DNA from: Anniella stebbinsi
Lineage: Eukaryota > Chordata > Lepidosauria > Squamata > Anniellidae
Direction of reading: 5' to 3'
NCBI GenBank assembly: GCA_029215795.1
Contig: JARDYH010000001.1
Location: forward strand, 119,376,533-119,440,532
DNA length: 64,000 nt
Below are positions 1 through 10,522 of the stretch, piece after piece. Numbering within the stretch: the stretch's first letter is position 1; every line of letters begins with the position of its first letter. The translations under genes were made by a program, and so were the position numbers. A model generated the notes under the pieces. It searched no databases. It was not told where the DNA came from and saw nothing but the letters and a program-made list of their open reading frames with translations.

Positions 1-440
1 AAATCCCTACTTTTATTTTTCATTCACCATAATTTCCTAAACCTGAACCTATCTTTCGGAACCTTTGCAGGTTTCCTACTTGGAGGAATCTCTATGATCC
101 ATGCAATTTTCATACAAATTACCCCAGGAGCCATAGGAGTGAGAGGAAGTGAATCTCCCACCCTCAACTTTAAACAAATCCTTCTGAACCTATCCTTACA
201 AAAGTTTGTGTGTTAGTTTTAAGGGATACCCCATGATTTATGTCACTTTGATACCAATTGGGATAAGCTAATCCTGTTTTGAACCCCTCCCCTGCACTTT
301 AAAGACTCCCTTTGCACAAAATCCCTGCACCTGTGTGCCTGAAATTTGGGAGGCTGCATCCCATCACCAGGGGACACTTATGCCTCCACATTTCATCCAA
401 TTCCATCAAAAACAAAAGAGGTATAAGCAGTTCCTTAAAT
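1..440. other. Unassigned AT-rich sequence
   Basis: No gene or complete repeat is recognised. The stretch around 230-590 may be part of an old DNA transposon, because it has a GATACCAATTGGGATAAGC-like segment near 250 and a TATCCCAATAAGCC segment near 570 that are partly complementary. This is weak and no target duplication is visible. Confidence 0.3.
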
Positions 441-466
441 ACACACACACACACACACACACACAC
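441..466. repeat. (AC)n microsatellite
   Basis: Thirteen uninterrupted AC dinucleotides. The histidine/threonine and valine/cysteine runs translated across it are artefacts of the repeat. Confidence 0.95.
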
Positions 467-840
467 TGCTGCAAAAACATTCACAGGAAAAACTGAACAT
501 TTACAGTAGATCATTGGGTGCAACACTAACAGACCAATGGGATGCAGAACTGCAAATACTTCACTTGTATCCCAATAAGCCTCCATTCATGTAGGATGTG
601 GCAGTAATTTTTATCTCAAACAACTTTTATACCATGATTACATTGTCATTTTGAATGGGTGTTTTATTAAAAAGTATTTTGCATTATGTATTCGTTTTGC
701 TTGAGGGTGAACAAACTGAGAATAGATCCTGGGCTGCCCTTAAATGGTGGTTTGTGCTCTCTCAGGAACTACAATTCCTCTCACACACACACTTCTCTTC
801 ACCTGAAAATGCATATTTTCAATTTAGCCTTTTAAAATGT
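467..840. other. No recognisable feature
   Basis: AT-rich sequence. A 142-codon open frame runs 655-1083 on the plus strand but shows no domain, and its second half overlaps a probable transposon remnant. Confidence 0.4.
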
Positions 841-844
841 GTAG

Positions 845-1080
845 CTTTAAGGCATCTCTACGCAAGGTTTTTCTTATGCGCTAGTAATTGCTTACTCATG
901 GTAGTTTACGGGTCCTTTACTCGATATTGTCATCCTTCAGGAACTTTTTTGTGCTTAGCAATCTTTATACCTTTATTTTTAAAACTTGGGGAAAGTCCAG
1001 CATTTTCTGAATGCTACTATAAAGAGAAGAGTGTGTATTTTTGCAATTTCACTATACCACAGTGCCATCTAGTGGTTACA
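845..1080. mobile_element. DNA-transposon-like remnant (family shared with 3505-3700)
   Basis: The segment around 875-945 can be aligned with 3525-3595. Both carry TACTGG/TAATTG-like, ACTC(G/A)TGG and CGGGTCCTTT blocks in the same order and spacing, and both end in a variant of a CTAGAGGGTGC / CATCTAGTGG motif. Two diverged copies of one dispersed element is the simplest reading. Class is uncertain; no terminal repeats can be fixed. Confidence 0.35.
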
Positions 1081-2980
1081 TAATGAAACATATAGAGCAG
1101 CAGAGAAATAAAATTACCTGAAAAAAGCTTGTGTAAAGGAGCTAATCTTTATGCCACAAAGAATCCAGAAGCAGAAGCCCTACTGTAGAAATGCCCCTAA
1201 TATTTCAATATGTGCACGGTTTTTAATTTTCTAATTTTTATTGTTTTAAGATTTTATTGTTTTAATTTATTGTATGTCTCTTTGATACTTTTTAGCACTA
1301 TATAAATAACTATAGCTTCTGCTAGAGCTTACTATTATACACTAGTTTGCATGTGAAGCACACATCATTTATTAACTGCTGTCAGAAAAACAACAAACCA
1401 ACTCATAACTCAGGGTGGGAGGACACAAAATATTTTCTTTGCATTTTTAAAGCTTTGATTAAATCAGAATAACACATTTTCTTACAGAATTCCATTTTCC
1501 AAAGCACAGAAGAAGACCCCATTTCTCAAACCCTTTATACTATACCCTCAAACATTTTAGCTATGTATCCTTTTGTCCATTCTTCTCAAGCAAAGTGAAT
1601 ATTTTAAAACCACTCAAGGATGGTAGGTTGAGGAAACAGAGAGAATATGTTGGTCAATAGGTGGTTTGTAGAAAAGTTAGTATAAATCTTGACCACTGGA
1701 GTTATCCTGACCTCAAGGAGGAGAAAATACTTTCCAACTGCATAATTAGTAGCATCCAGGACATAAATACATTAATCTGTTTTTTTTAACTGATCACAAG
1801 GAAGAGAGTAAACTAAAAGAAACACACCATGAGACATATGATAATCTTTGCAAAATAACTCTTCTATAAAGTCAAAATGGAAATTAATTGTAAAAGTCAA
1901 TGGATCACCAATAAGATGGCTGACTATAAATTCTAACCTGCCTTACAGATACGCCAGCAAGCAAGTAACAAGAGCTTTCTGCTGCTGACTTTCTAACCCA
2001 CATCTTGGCATTCAGAGCACAGGTGTGTGTCTTCTTTGGTGAATTTGAATGTCATTCCCTGCCTCCCCACCCCTTTTCCCATCATACAATACGGTGGCAC
2101 TTGTTCTCCAACCCACATAACAGGCAACAGTGATAATTTTTTATATAACTTCCCACTAATTATATATCCCTTAAAATGCTGCTGTTCAGGAACCAAAGAT
2201 AGTTCTCCCAGCTTGAGAGTGTGAATCTTGTCTCTTTTAAGGTTGGCACATAGTTATTAACTTTCCCTTGGCTGACAGATGTAGTGGGCGACAGAGGAAT
2301 AAGAAGAAAAAGGAGGAGAATGAACCAATCATTTTATTCTAGGTAGAAAAGGAAGGTGAGAAAGAATGGAGGGGGGCTGTCAAAGGGTGGAGGGAGGCTG
2401 CATTTATAAATACACTGATCAATTTCAACAGACCATATATCTGTAGTGTATATATGTGTATTGTTTGGTTCAAGGTCTACACGTTTTCTCACTGAATGAA
2501 ACTCTATGCAAATGACTGCAACAACTTTCCTTCTGAATGCCTTGGAAGAGTTTCACCTAGTTGTGTGGGAAGTTTTTGATTAAGAGTCACATTGGCATGA
2601 AATGCTGGCATATTACAAAAGTTACATCTCTGGTTTCCTCTCCAGTAGCAAATGTATGAAATGTGCCAATTTTAGTTTTATCTTCTGCCAACCCACTCCA
2701 AAGGAAGCACTGCAGGTGTCCGGCATCCAGCTCGAAGGAGGTTAGCAGGCATCTGCACCTTCTTTGTCTAAGTGTCACTGACATTAAAGAGGAAAATCGG
2801 TGGTTTCAGAAATAATTATTAAGTGGGGAGAGCAAGGCCATAATGATGAAGTTGTTGAAAGCTCCAGCTTGCATGCCTGAAGAGATACCCAGCACCTCAT
2901 CAACACTCTGCACCTTACATCTAAGATTGCACAGCCTCTAGTTTGATCAAGCAGATCCATTAATGTACGTAAGATAGCAG
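1081..2980. other. No recognisable feature, about 1.9 kb
   Basis: AT-rich sequence with no coding signature. The only hint of a repeat is 1235-1320, whose end (AGCACTATATAAATAAC) resembles the tail of a LINE or SINE but is too degenerate to assign. Short open frames here show no family resemblance. Confidence 0.4.
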
Positions 2981-3089
2981 CTGGATAGCAAACTTTAGTG
3001 TACACCAAAGCAGACCTCTTAAAAGTCCAAAATTTGAGCCCAATAAAGATTCTTAGGCTTTGTCCTTTTCATATTAAGATATTCTGTTC

Positions 3090-4190
3090 CATGATATTCA
3101 GATATGTTCAGAAGCAGCAGCTGAAACTTAATCCAGACAAAACGGAGGTACTGTGGCTTACAGCTGGTCTTAGATGGGATTGCACTCCTCCTAAAAGACC
3201 AAGTATGCAGTCTGGGAGTCCTCCTAGATACTGAGCTAACTGGGGAAGCCCAGGTAGCTGCCGTGTCCATAAGTGCATTCTACCAGCTTAGGTTGGTACA
3301 TCAGATGCGGCCCAATCTGGAGAAGAAGGACCTTGCACTAGTCATATCCAGGCTGGACTACTGGAATGCACTATATGTGGGGCTGCCTTTGAAGATCGTT
3401 CAGAAACTTCGGCTGGTGCAGAATGCAGCTGCCTGAATATTGGTGGGGGCAAGCTGATTTGATCATATAATGCCTATACTGCACCAGCTGCACTGGTTAT
3501 CAGTGTGAGCATGATCATATGAGCATTTTATTGCATGCTTGTTACTGGCCACTCGTGGTTTTTTGCGGGTCCTTTTGATGACAATGTCTATCTCCTGCAC
3601 ACCTCCCACTGTTTTCTGTTTTAGAGTAACAAAAAAAAAAACCCTGTTTTGATCCGAGTCTTCAGAGGTTGCACTACTAGAGGGTGCTATCCCCATTGAA
3701 ATCCATTGAAATCTACAGGACACGTGGTCACTGATCTCTTCTCAGTGAAAAGTGCTAGTTTTGAAAATGGAAGAGAACCAGCAAGAGAGCCTGTGGTAAG
3801 GAAACACGATTTCCCCCCATCTGATGAGCCCCTGTGTTTACAAGCCAATTCAAAGTACTGGTTTGGGACCAAGTTATTTGAAGGACCACCTTCAACCATA
3901 CCATGCCTGCACTTGAAGATCAGAAAGAGAGGCCTTCTCATTTGCTCATCCATATGTGCATTTAGGTGGGTAATCACACAGGACAGGGGCTTCTCTACAA
4001 CAAACTCCCATCAAAGGTTCACCATGCACCATCCTTGCAGGCTTTTGAGAACATCTTGAAAACATATTATTTTACCATGGCCTTATCATGATATGAGTAC
4101 TGTTGTTGTTGCTATTGCCATTATTATTCTTGCTGGTTCTATTGTTGGCTTTTATTGTTTTTAATTGCTATTTTATTGTGTTTATGTAAC
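3090..4190 (+). mobile_element. L2-type LINE fragment, split by a DNA element
   Basis: Conceptual translation gives the post-palm part of an L2 reverse transcriptase. It reads LNPDKTEVLWL near 3120-3155, then after a frameshift an LGVLLDTEL..EAQVA block and SRLDYWNALYVGLPL near 3350-3390, then the QNAAA block near 3420. The frame stops in TGA there. The LINE breaks off at about 3500 and resumes near 3840 with a GLGPSYLKDHL-like block, followed by a T-rich 3' untranslated part to about 4190. It is 5' truncated, frameshifted and dead. The piece between 3505 and 3790 is a separate insertion. Confidence 0.8.
3505..3790. mobile_element. DNA-transposon remnant nested in L2
   Basis: Interrupts the L2 coding sequence and aligns in part with 845-1080. 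It contains an A11 run near 3630 and GAAATCCATTGAAATC near 3700. Boundaries are estimated from where L2 similarity stops and resumes. Confidence 0.4.
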
Positions 4191-4372
4191 CAAACATTAG
4201 ATCCGCAAGCTTTGTCCATGAGTCTGGGACAAGCTGTAGCTTACATCCTTTATTTTTCTTCTCACAGCTTGTGAAACTTGGACCAAAAGTCACACAAGAT
4301 GCATGTTTAAAATGAATTCTGTTATGCAGCCTAATTGATCTAAAGTCTCAAAACTTAAAAAAATAAAACAGA

Positions 4373-4598
4373 GGCTGAATTCGGAAAACACGATAGTCAG
4401 TGGTGGGGTAATAATCAACTTTACAGTTGTTCAACTAGGGGGTATTCCCCACACAACATGGTAATAAATAATCAACTGTGGTGTGGATTAGGATCAGCGC
4501 TGAGTTGACTATGGCAGCATTCGGATGAAACGATAGTCAATTCAACTGACTATTGTCCCCCCCCCCCCAGTTGCTTATTGTGTCATCCGAATTCAGCC
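4373..4598. mobile_element. MITE, GGCTGAATTC family
   Basis: Imperfect terminal inverted repeats GGCTGAATTCGG and CCGAATTCAGCC bound 226 bp. The interior is nearly the same as the two copies at 42985-43212 and 43214-43441, sharing CGATAGTCA, GGTGGGGTAATAATCAAC and the AGGGGGTA(T/C)TCCCCACAC palindrome. It carries a C-run near 4556-4568. No coding capacity, so it would depend on a transposase in trans. No clear target duplication. Confidence 0.8.
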
Positions 4599-4871
4599 AG
4601 AATCGTATCACAACTTGTTGAAAACATAAGATTTAATTTACTCAATAGGAGTCAGTGATCTATTGAACTATTGCTAGTTTAAACATAGAGTGGGAGTAAG
4701 TCAATTCCTCATTCATCTATTGCACTTAGGACCTAACAAGACGTTACATCATGGATAGGCAACTCTTTGGGGCCGTGGGCACATCTGGCACCACCACAAA
4801 ATGGCTGCCATGAGAGATGTGGCAAAGAACAAGTAACTTGCCCAAATGACAGAACAAAGCAGAGGTAGGTT

Positions 4872-5126
4872 CATAGGCATGTGCACAGAGTGTGCTGGAT
4901 GTGCCGAGGCACACCCTAATTTCCCAGGGCACCTCTGCTTTCCTGCCCCCTCCCGCTGAAATTGGGGCTTTTAAAAGGATGGGAAAGCGTCCGGAAAGCC
5001 ACCATTAGCATCCCCGGGGGAACTACGCACTTTCCAGAGGCCCTGGAAAGTGTGCTTTCCCCTCCTCCTTTCCAGTCAGGGCCTTTAAGGTGCACGCCCT
5101 AATGAAATGAGCTGTGCACGCCTATG
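4872..5126. mobile_element. Non-autonomous hAT element with perfect 8-bp TSD
   Basis: Terminal inverted repeats CATAGGC(AT)GTGCACAG and CTGTGCACGCCTATG bound a 255-bp GC-rich element. It is flanked by the identical octamer GGTAGGTT at 4864-4871 and 5127-5134. An 8-bp duplication is diagnostic of the hAT superfamily. No transposase frame, so non-autonomous. Confidence 0.88.
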
Positions 5127-5134
5127 GGTAGGTT

Positions 5135-5630
5135 CTGAGCACCAACACACTAAGCAACTCCTTTGTACTCGCAGTTTATAGGACCAACAGAATCACACTG
5201 AAGGGTGCTAAAATAAGGTATCCAGAGGCCCACAGGTACCATATTACATAGCACACACTGTTGCTGCTGAAACACACATGCCTTTATGTGCCTCCTCCGT
5301 AACCATAACCCATGGACTTTTGCTGGGTCATTGGAGGGTTGATTCTCCTTCCATCAAGCCATGCTGCCTGGGTTCGAATAAAAACAACAAGCCATCTCCC
5401 AGACAGTAATTATGGAAATCACACCTCACATGTACCAAGAATTAAATAAGCCACCATTGCTCAAATTAGCCAGTGTGGCTTATTTTGATTATGTGAACCA
5501 GGTCACTGTCAGCAACTACACCAGATTACTTTCCATGAAGTTTTGGAAAAAGCCATGGCAGTTAAAACTGGTATAAAACTGATAGAGTGTTGTAGTGTAG
5601 AAATACCTTATATTTTATGAAAATCTCTTA
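5135..5630. other. No recognisable feature
   Basis: Unassigned non-coding sequence between a hAT element and a MITE. Confidence 0.4.
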
Positions 5631-5760
5631 GAGCCTATCTACACTACTGCTTTAAAATGGTTTAAAATGGTTTATAACAGTTTTGGGGCTCAGGACACCC
5701 TCCATATACAGTTTTTAAACCAATTTCAAAGTGTTTTATTCTGTGGGTGTAGATAGGCTC
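5631..5760. mobile_element. MITE, GAGCCTATCTACAC family
   Basis: Perfect 14-bp terminal inverted repeat GAGCCTATCTACAC / GTGTAGATAGGCTC, 130 bp. The interior (ACTGCTTTAAAA...CAGTTTTGGGG..CATATACAGTTTT) is the inverted relative of the copies at 10387, 17571, 32222 and 60164. Confidence 0.82.
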
Positions 5761-5898
5761 TTAGTCTCACATTGTGTTTAGGATCAAAATATAAATGGAT
5801 TGAAGTCCCAATCCATCATTTGGTCCATGCTGTTAGGCCATCAGTTCATTTGCACTTGATTGAAAATCTGCTACCTAGAATTGATTGGCACAAGAGAT

Positions 5899-6137
5899 GG
5901 TACCCTCCAAATGTTTTGGATTTCTACCCCTATCAGCCCCAGCCTCAGCCAGCCTATATACACCAGCTACTGAGCAACATGGGTCCTGCTTGTGGATCCC
6001 TGGTCAAAAGCTGGTTGGCCACTATGTGAATAGAGTGCTGGACTAGATGAACCCTTGGTCTGATTCAGGATGGCTCTTCTTATGTTCTTATGACAGGAAT
6101 GCTCGGAGTTTTAGTCCAAAATATCTGGAGGGCACCT
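5899..6137. mobile_element. Fold-back DNA element interrupted by a CR1 end
   Basis: The left arm ACCCTCCAAATGTTTTGGAT (5902 on) is complementary to the right arm CCAAAATATCTGGAGGGCACC (about 6116-6136). This is a common dispersed fold-back unit also seen at 8383-8486. The centre is replaced by a CR1 3' end, so the fold-back is the older layer. Confidence 0.65.
5955..6093 (+). mobile_element. CR1 LINE 3' end (5' truncated)
   Basis: Shows the CR1 3' end signature: GGTTGGCCACTATGTGAA, GTGCTGGACTAGATGAACC, CTTGGTCTGATTCAG and the terminal TCTTATGTTCTTATG. Only about 140 bp survive, as is usual for 5'-truncated CR1 copies. It sits inside a fold-back element. Confidence 0.82.
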
Positions 6138-6139
6138 GG

Positions 6140-7085
6140 TTGGAGAATGTTGCCCTAAATTGTCATCTGCTATGCCAGTCATTAGGTCTGATTTCTAGAT
6201 AGCAGATTTTAGATCAAGAAGCAAGTGAACTAATGTTTACCTATAACACCATTATTCCCACCTATATTTTCAAGTTCTTTGATAATGGTTTGCTGCAATG
6301 CTTCAGATTCTACCATGGTTGCAATACCAAAGCAGTGAAACTAAACTTATGCTCAGTAAGATGTGTCAAAAATAAAACCGTTGTCAGTCAATCATAACCT
6401 AAATAAATGTTCCCTTCAGGCAGCAACCTGTCATGCTTAGTGTCAATCTTGTAGCAAAGTCATCTGACAACCAATTCATACGAAATTTCAATTTAAACTG
6501 CCATTTTTAAAACAACGTCTAAAACAATTTTATTATAAAAATGCAAGCAAGGCTTCATTTTAGCTTTTGAAATTGCTATTGCAAGCACATTTCTTTTCAT
6601 AAACTCAAAACTGAGGTTGAAGATGAGTTTGTGGACTAAAAATCTGCAGGGGGGAGGAAATTACATTTAGCATATTTTCTTTAAAAATTATGCTTTCTCT
6701 CTCAGTATATGCATGAATTTCTCTTCCTCTTAACTATTGCTGATATTACAAAAGCCGCAAATCAAAATCGATGCTGCAAAATGTAGGATCTGCAATGTTC
6801 TTTTAAATCTGTTTGTAAATGCAGGTCTGAACTGTTCTGTACACATTTGCTAAGGGTTCAAAATGTCATGCTGTTTTCAGGGAATATGAGCTAGTGGAAT
6901 GCATGAGGCAAACTGTATTTCTGATGCCCTGCTGCTCCAAAAAGCATCATCAGTAATGCTTTTTTTTAAAAAAAGAAATGTGCCATTATTATAATAAAAA
7001 AATATTTTTGCTGGATTTACACATGCACAAAAACGGTAGAAAATGGGGTGGTATAAGCTACAAGTTGCACATGAAGAATGCATAG
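6140..7085. other. No recognisable feature
   Basis: AT-rich non-coding sequence with short A and T runs near 6960-7005. Nothing assignable. Confidence 0.4.
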
Positions 7086-7089
7086 GGTT

Positions 7090-7317
7090 TTTAACTGAAT
7101 GTTTGGACAGGCTTAAAAGTTTAAAATGTTTTAAATATCAGTTGTTTTCTGTTTTATGGTTTTACATTTTGTATATTGACTTTTTAATGTTCAATCTTTT
7201 AATTTTTGTAGACCACCCAGAGAGCTTCAGCTATTGGGGCGGTATATAAATGTAATAAATAATAAAGAAGAAGAAGAAGAAGAAGAAGAAGAAGAAGAAG
7301 AAGAAGAAGAAGAAGAA
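7090..7317 (+). mobile_element. L2 3' tail with (GAA)n extension
   Basis: A T-rich 3' untranslated region leads to the L2 end signature CACCCAGAGAGCTTCAGC, GGGGCGGTATATAAATG and TAATAAATAATAAA. It is followed at 7266-7317 by a (GAA)n microsatellite grown from the LINE tail. The translated poly-glutamate is not a protein. Confidence 0.85.
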
Positions 7318-7860
7318 CTTTTGATGCATTTAGCACCCCACCTCTGCTTAAAAAAAAAAAAATCCCTGCAGTTATTGATTCATTCGTGGATTTGTTTATT
7401 TAACACATCTAAACCATTCCTTTCCATCAAAATGTTCCTGGATTACAAAAGTTTAAAAAAACAAACAATTGTGAAACCAAAATTAAAAACTGCTCCATCA
7501 CAGCGAAAGGTTTGAGCTTGACCTTCCTTCTCCTCCTCCTGCTGTCCTATTTTCTACTTACAGAGAGGATTGTGTATGTGTAGGAGGCATTTTTACAGGG
7601 GAAGAGCATTAATAAGATGTGGTCTCCCTACTTATAGTATGACTTGCATTCTACCACTTTACTACAACAGTCGCCTCACTCCTCCCGCATTCTGAGGCAT
7701 GTGTAGATCCACTCGGAGTCATGCTAGTCTGGTGCAGCACCAAGAAGTTTTGTTGGGGGGGGGGGGGGGGGAGGAAGCACAGGTTCTTATCTCACAAGTT
7801 CAGAGAATACATGACAGCAGCACATCATTTGTTTAAACCCAATTTTTCCAGTGTCACATA
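7318..7860. other. Unassigned, with a G17 run
   Basis: No gene or repeat recognised except a run of G at 7755-7771 and A-runs near 7351. Confidence 0.4.
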
Positions 7861-7862
7861 TA

Positions 7863-8059
7863 GGGCCTGTTCAGACAACACACTGAGCCATGGTTAGGCC
7901 GCTAACCCTTTTGCAGCAAATGGTTAGGATGTTTAAACTGTGGTTATGTAGCCACCATGGTTAGGAATAATTCACATGACACACTAAGTCATGGTTCACA
8001 CAACACGCTAAGCCATAATGTTTAGCTCAAAATGCTTAATGTGTCATCTGAACAGGGTC
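7863..8059. mobile_element. MITE, GGCCTGTTCAGA family
   Basis: Starts GGGCCTGTTCAGACAACAC and ends GTGTCATCTGAACAGGGTC, imperfect inverted repeats. The interior (GAGCCATGGTTAGG, CTAACCCTTTTGCAG, TATGTAGCCACCATGG, AAGTCATGGTTCACAC) is shared with the copy at 34797-35003. Non-coding; no clear target duplication. Confidence 0.8.
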
Positions 8060-8382
8060 ATTATGAAGAGTAGGGGGCCTATTTTAAGGACAAAAGAAAT
8101 ATGAACCCCTATCCCCTTTTCATGGCTTCATTTCCTGCAGCCTAGTGCTAGAACTCTTTGCTTAACCACCCAGGTTATTACTGGAAGAGAGCAACAGCAG
8201 GCAGAAAAGTACCAGGAGGGGTTTATGGGGAACCATGGGAAGGGAAAATTTCAACTTTCTTCATGCATGCACCGTTTTGCTCTTACAACTGGCCACTATC
8301 CCCTGCTTTGAATATACTTGGGGCAGGCCTAGTATTTTGGTTTTTAAAATAATTCTCCTGCCATCACATTTAGTTTAAGTCA
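8060..8382. other. No recognisable feature
   Basis: A 64-codon open frame at 8158-8352 shows no recognisable domain. Confidence 0.4.
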
Positions 8383-8486
8383 GGGATGGGCAGCTTGTAG
8401 CCCTCCAGATGTTTTGGCCTACCACACCCCTCACCATTGGCTGTGCTGACTGGGCCTGATTGGAGTTGTAGGCCACAAGTTGGCCT
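8383..8486. mobile_element. Fold-back DNA element
   Basis: A compact hairpin element: left arm with GCAGCTTGTAGCCCTCCAG, right arm TTGTAGGCCACAAGTTGGCC. It is the intact-centre relative of the element at 5899-6137. Confidence 0.6.
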
Positions 8487-8752
8487 TCTGATGGCTTAAG
8501 CCTTTGCCATGTAACTCAAGGTTTGACCTTGGGCAAGTGACTGTCTCTCAGCTTGGCCTTCTTCTGAGGGTTAGCATGTGGTTAAAAGAAGTCACTCTTT
8601 CCTCTGTGGAAGAGGAGTGGGATACTAATGTAGAATGTAAAATCTCACCAATGGTATAAATCTAGAGACACAGTTAATGGAAACTGTGAAATGCTGTTTA
8701 CTTCCAATATCTTTGTTGAAGAATTGCTGCACCTGCTTGTTTCAGGCAGTTA

Positions 8753-8995
8753 AGAACATAAGAAAAGCCCTGCTGAATCAGACCAAAGGTTTAGCTAGTC
8801 CTACATTCAATTTCCCACTCTGGCCAACCAGGTGCCTATAGGAAGCCCACAACAGGACATGAGGCCAATAGCACACTTCCGCTCAAGTTCCCCAGTGACT
8901 GATGCTGGAGGCATACTGCTTCAGATTCTAGAGGTAGTATAGCAATCATGTCCAGTAGCCATGGATAGGCATATCCTCCATTAAGTTCTTATTGA
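8753..8995 (-). mobile_element. CR1 LINE 3' end (minus strand)
   Basis: Begins AAGAACATAAGAAAAGCCCTG and GCTGAATCAGACCAAAGG, the reverse complement of a CR1 3' terminus. It continues through the typical 3' untranslated segment (AGGAAGCCCACAACAGGAC, GATGCTGGAGGCA). Confidence 0.82.
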
Positions 8996-8999
8996 GTTT

Positions 9000-9978
9000 A
9001 AGGTTCAGATGACCATGCCTCATCTATTTGATTTATATTGCTAGCTTATTAATAATGGTAACCTTAATAATGTAGATGCTTTTCTTTTTTTGCTGCCTGG
9101 TGAACAGACCTCAAGGAAGCACTTCCGTTGCTTTCTGCCTAGGCTAGCAAACAGAACTGGTTTATATCTGTCCCACTGTCTCCATTAAAGTGGATCTGCT
9201 ATGTAGCTTAAACTCATTGTGTTATTTCACTCTTGAAGCTTTCTTTAACGGAAGGCTTTAGTAATTTTCCTGTCCTACTGTCTTTTCATTATCTCTGGTT
9301 GTGTGATCTGTCCTGCCTTTTTACAAATCTTATTCTGATTTGGATAATAAACCTCTTAAAGACTATAAAGCAGATGGTACCTTTTGTCACTTCCATAGGG
9401 ACTTAGGCTAGGATCTAATTGGAAATTCCCCTGTTGCGTACTGAATTACATTTTGCTGTCATCACCAGCAGAGGGAAGAAGGCTTAACCTTTGTTCATTT
9501 GCATACATTGCAAGCTCTTACTTCTCTCTAAAATCATAATAGATTTGCCAATATTTTACAAAAATCCCAACACATTTCTGGTATGTTTGTTTGTTTGTTT
9601 GCTTGTTCGAAACAACTACCGACCTGAGCATTCTACTAAGAGGTAAATACACAGTGTTGAGTTCTAATTTGAATTGCATTATTTTTCCTTTAAGATCATC
9701 TGGAGTTGTTTTATTTCTCTAGCACAAGAGATCTTATCTAGCAAAATCTTTAGCACACTGATATCCTGATCCTTAAAGTAATGCGCTTGTGCAATCAAGA
9801 ATTAAAAATTAAATTCTGCAGCAGTGAAGTACTCAAAGGGTGCTTCTCGGTAACTGTCAGTGTGGACTAGATTCCTCTGGCATTAAAAAATAAACAAGAA
9901 GATGGTAGAAAAGTATACACATGTCTGATAACACAGAGGTTCTATAACACTGCAAAATGTGGACAATTTTCTATAAGC
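9000..9978. other. No recognisable feature apart from a short (TTTG)n
   Basis: Contains a short TTTG tract at 9587-9603. No coding sequence or assignable mobile element. Confidence 0.4.
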
Positions 9979-10148
9979 TAGGGTGACCATACGAAAAGGA
10001 GGACAATGCTCCTGTGTCATTAATAGTTGTATTGAAAAGGGATTTTCAGCTGGTGTCATTTGTATGAATGCAGCACCTGGTGACTTCATCACAACAGTTA
10101 AAGCTCCAGGAGCCCAGCCTAGTATGACCAGATACAAAAGAGGGCAGG
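9979..10148 (-). mobile_element. Half copy of the palindromic hAT (TAGGGTGACCATA family)
   Basis: Starts with the family terminus TAGGGTGACCATACG and AAAAGGAGGACA. It runs through one arm (TTTTCAGCTGGTGTCATTTG, ACAACAGTTAAAGCT) and the asymmetric centre (AGATACAAAAGAGGGCAGGA), then stops before the second arm. The centre is in the orientation opposite to that at 35749-36064, so this copy is read as minus strand. Truncated. Confidence 0.75.
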
Positions 10149-10386
10149 ATGGAATGGAGAGAATCTCTGGGATATGGTCAACTCTGGATATAAATTCTAT
10201 AGAAGGACAGGGAAGTTGCCTACCATGGTCAGAAGAAAAATCATAGTGTTCCACATATTAGCAGAAGTGGCTAAATAAAGCATATTGAAGGACTTGACTG
10301 AGTTAAACAAAACAATAACGATAAGACAGCTTTAAATAATAGTGTACAAGTAAAGACCCCAAATTAAGCAGCAGAGCAAATGAGGC

Positions 10387-10522
10387 TGGGGCCAGATCTA
10401 CACCAAGCAGGATATAGCACTTTGAAAACAGTTTGAAAACTGTATATGGAGTGTGTCCTGGGCCCCAACAGTTGTCACAACTGATATAAAACGTTTTAAA
10501 GCAGTAGTGTAGATCCTGCCCA
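10387..10522. mobile_element. MITE, GGCCAGATCTACACC family
   Basis: Starts TGGGGCCAGATCTACACCAA and ends GTAGTGTAGATCCTGCCCA. The interior AGCAGGATATA...GTTTGAAAACTGTATATGG is shared with 17571-17695, 32222-32347 and, inverted, 60164-60290. Confidence 0.78.

Noticed and set aside
299..586. Open frames with Thr-His or Val-Cys repeats (also 21019-21595, 62422-62607)
   Set aside because: Products of CA dinucleotide repeats read in frame.
655..1083. 142-codon plus-strand open frame
   Set aside because: No domain, no upstream promoter or splice context, and the second half overlaps a dispersed repeat-like segment. Treated as chance.
7234..7515. Open frame with a long glutamate run
   Set aside because: The run is the (GAA)n tail of an L2 LINE.
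7755..7771. Long G runs here and at 19420, 56714 and 62667 as assembly errors
   Set aside because: They may vary in length by sequencing error, but similar runs are common in such genomes and nothing else suggests misassembly.
8480..8640. SINE-like words (GACCTTGGGCAAGTGACTG)
   Set aside because: Only one short block resembles a tRNA-SINE or MIR core; no promoter boxes or tail.
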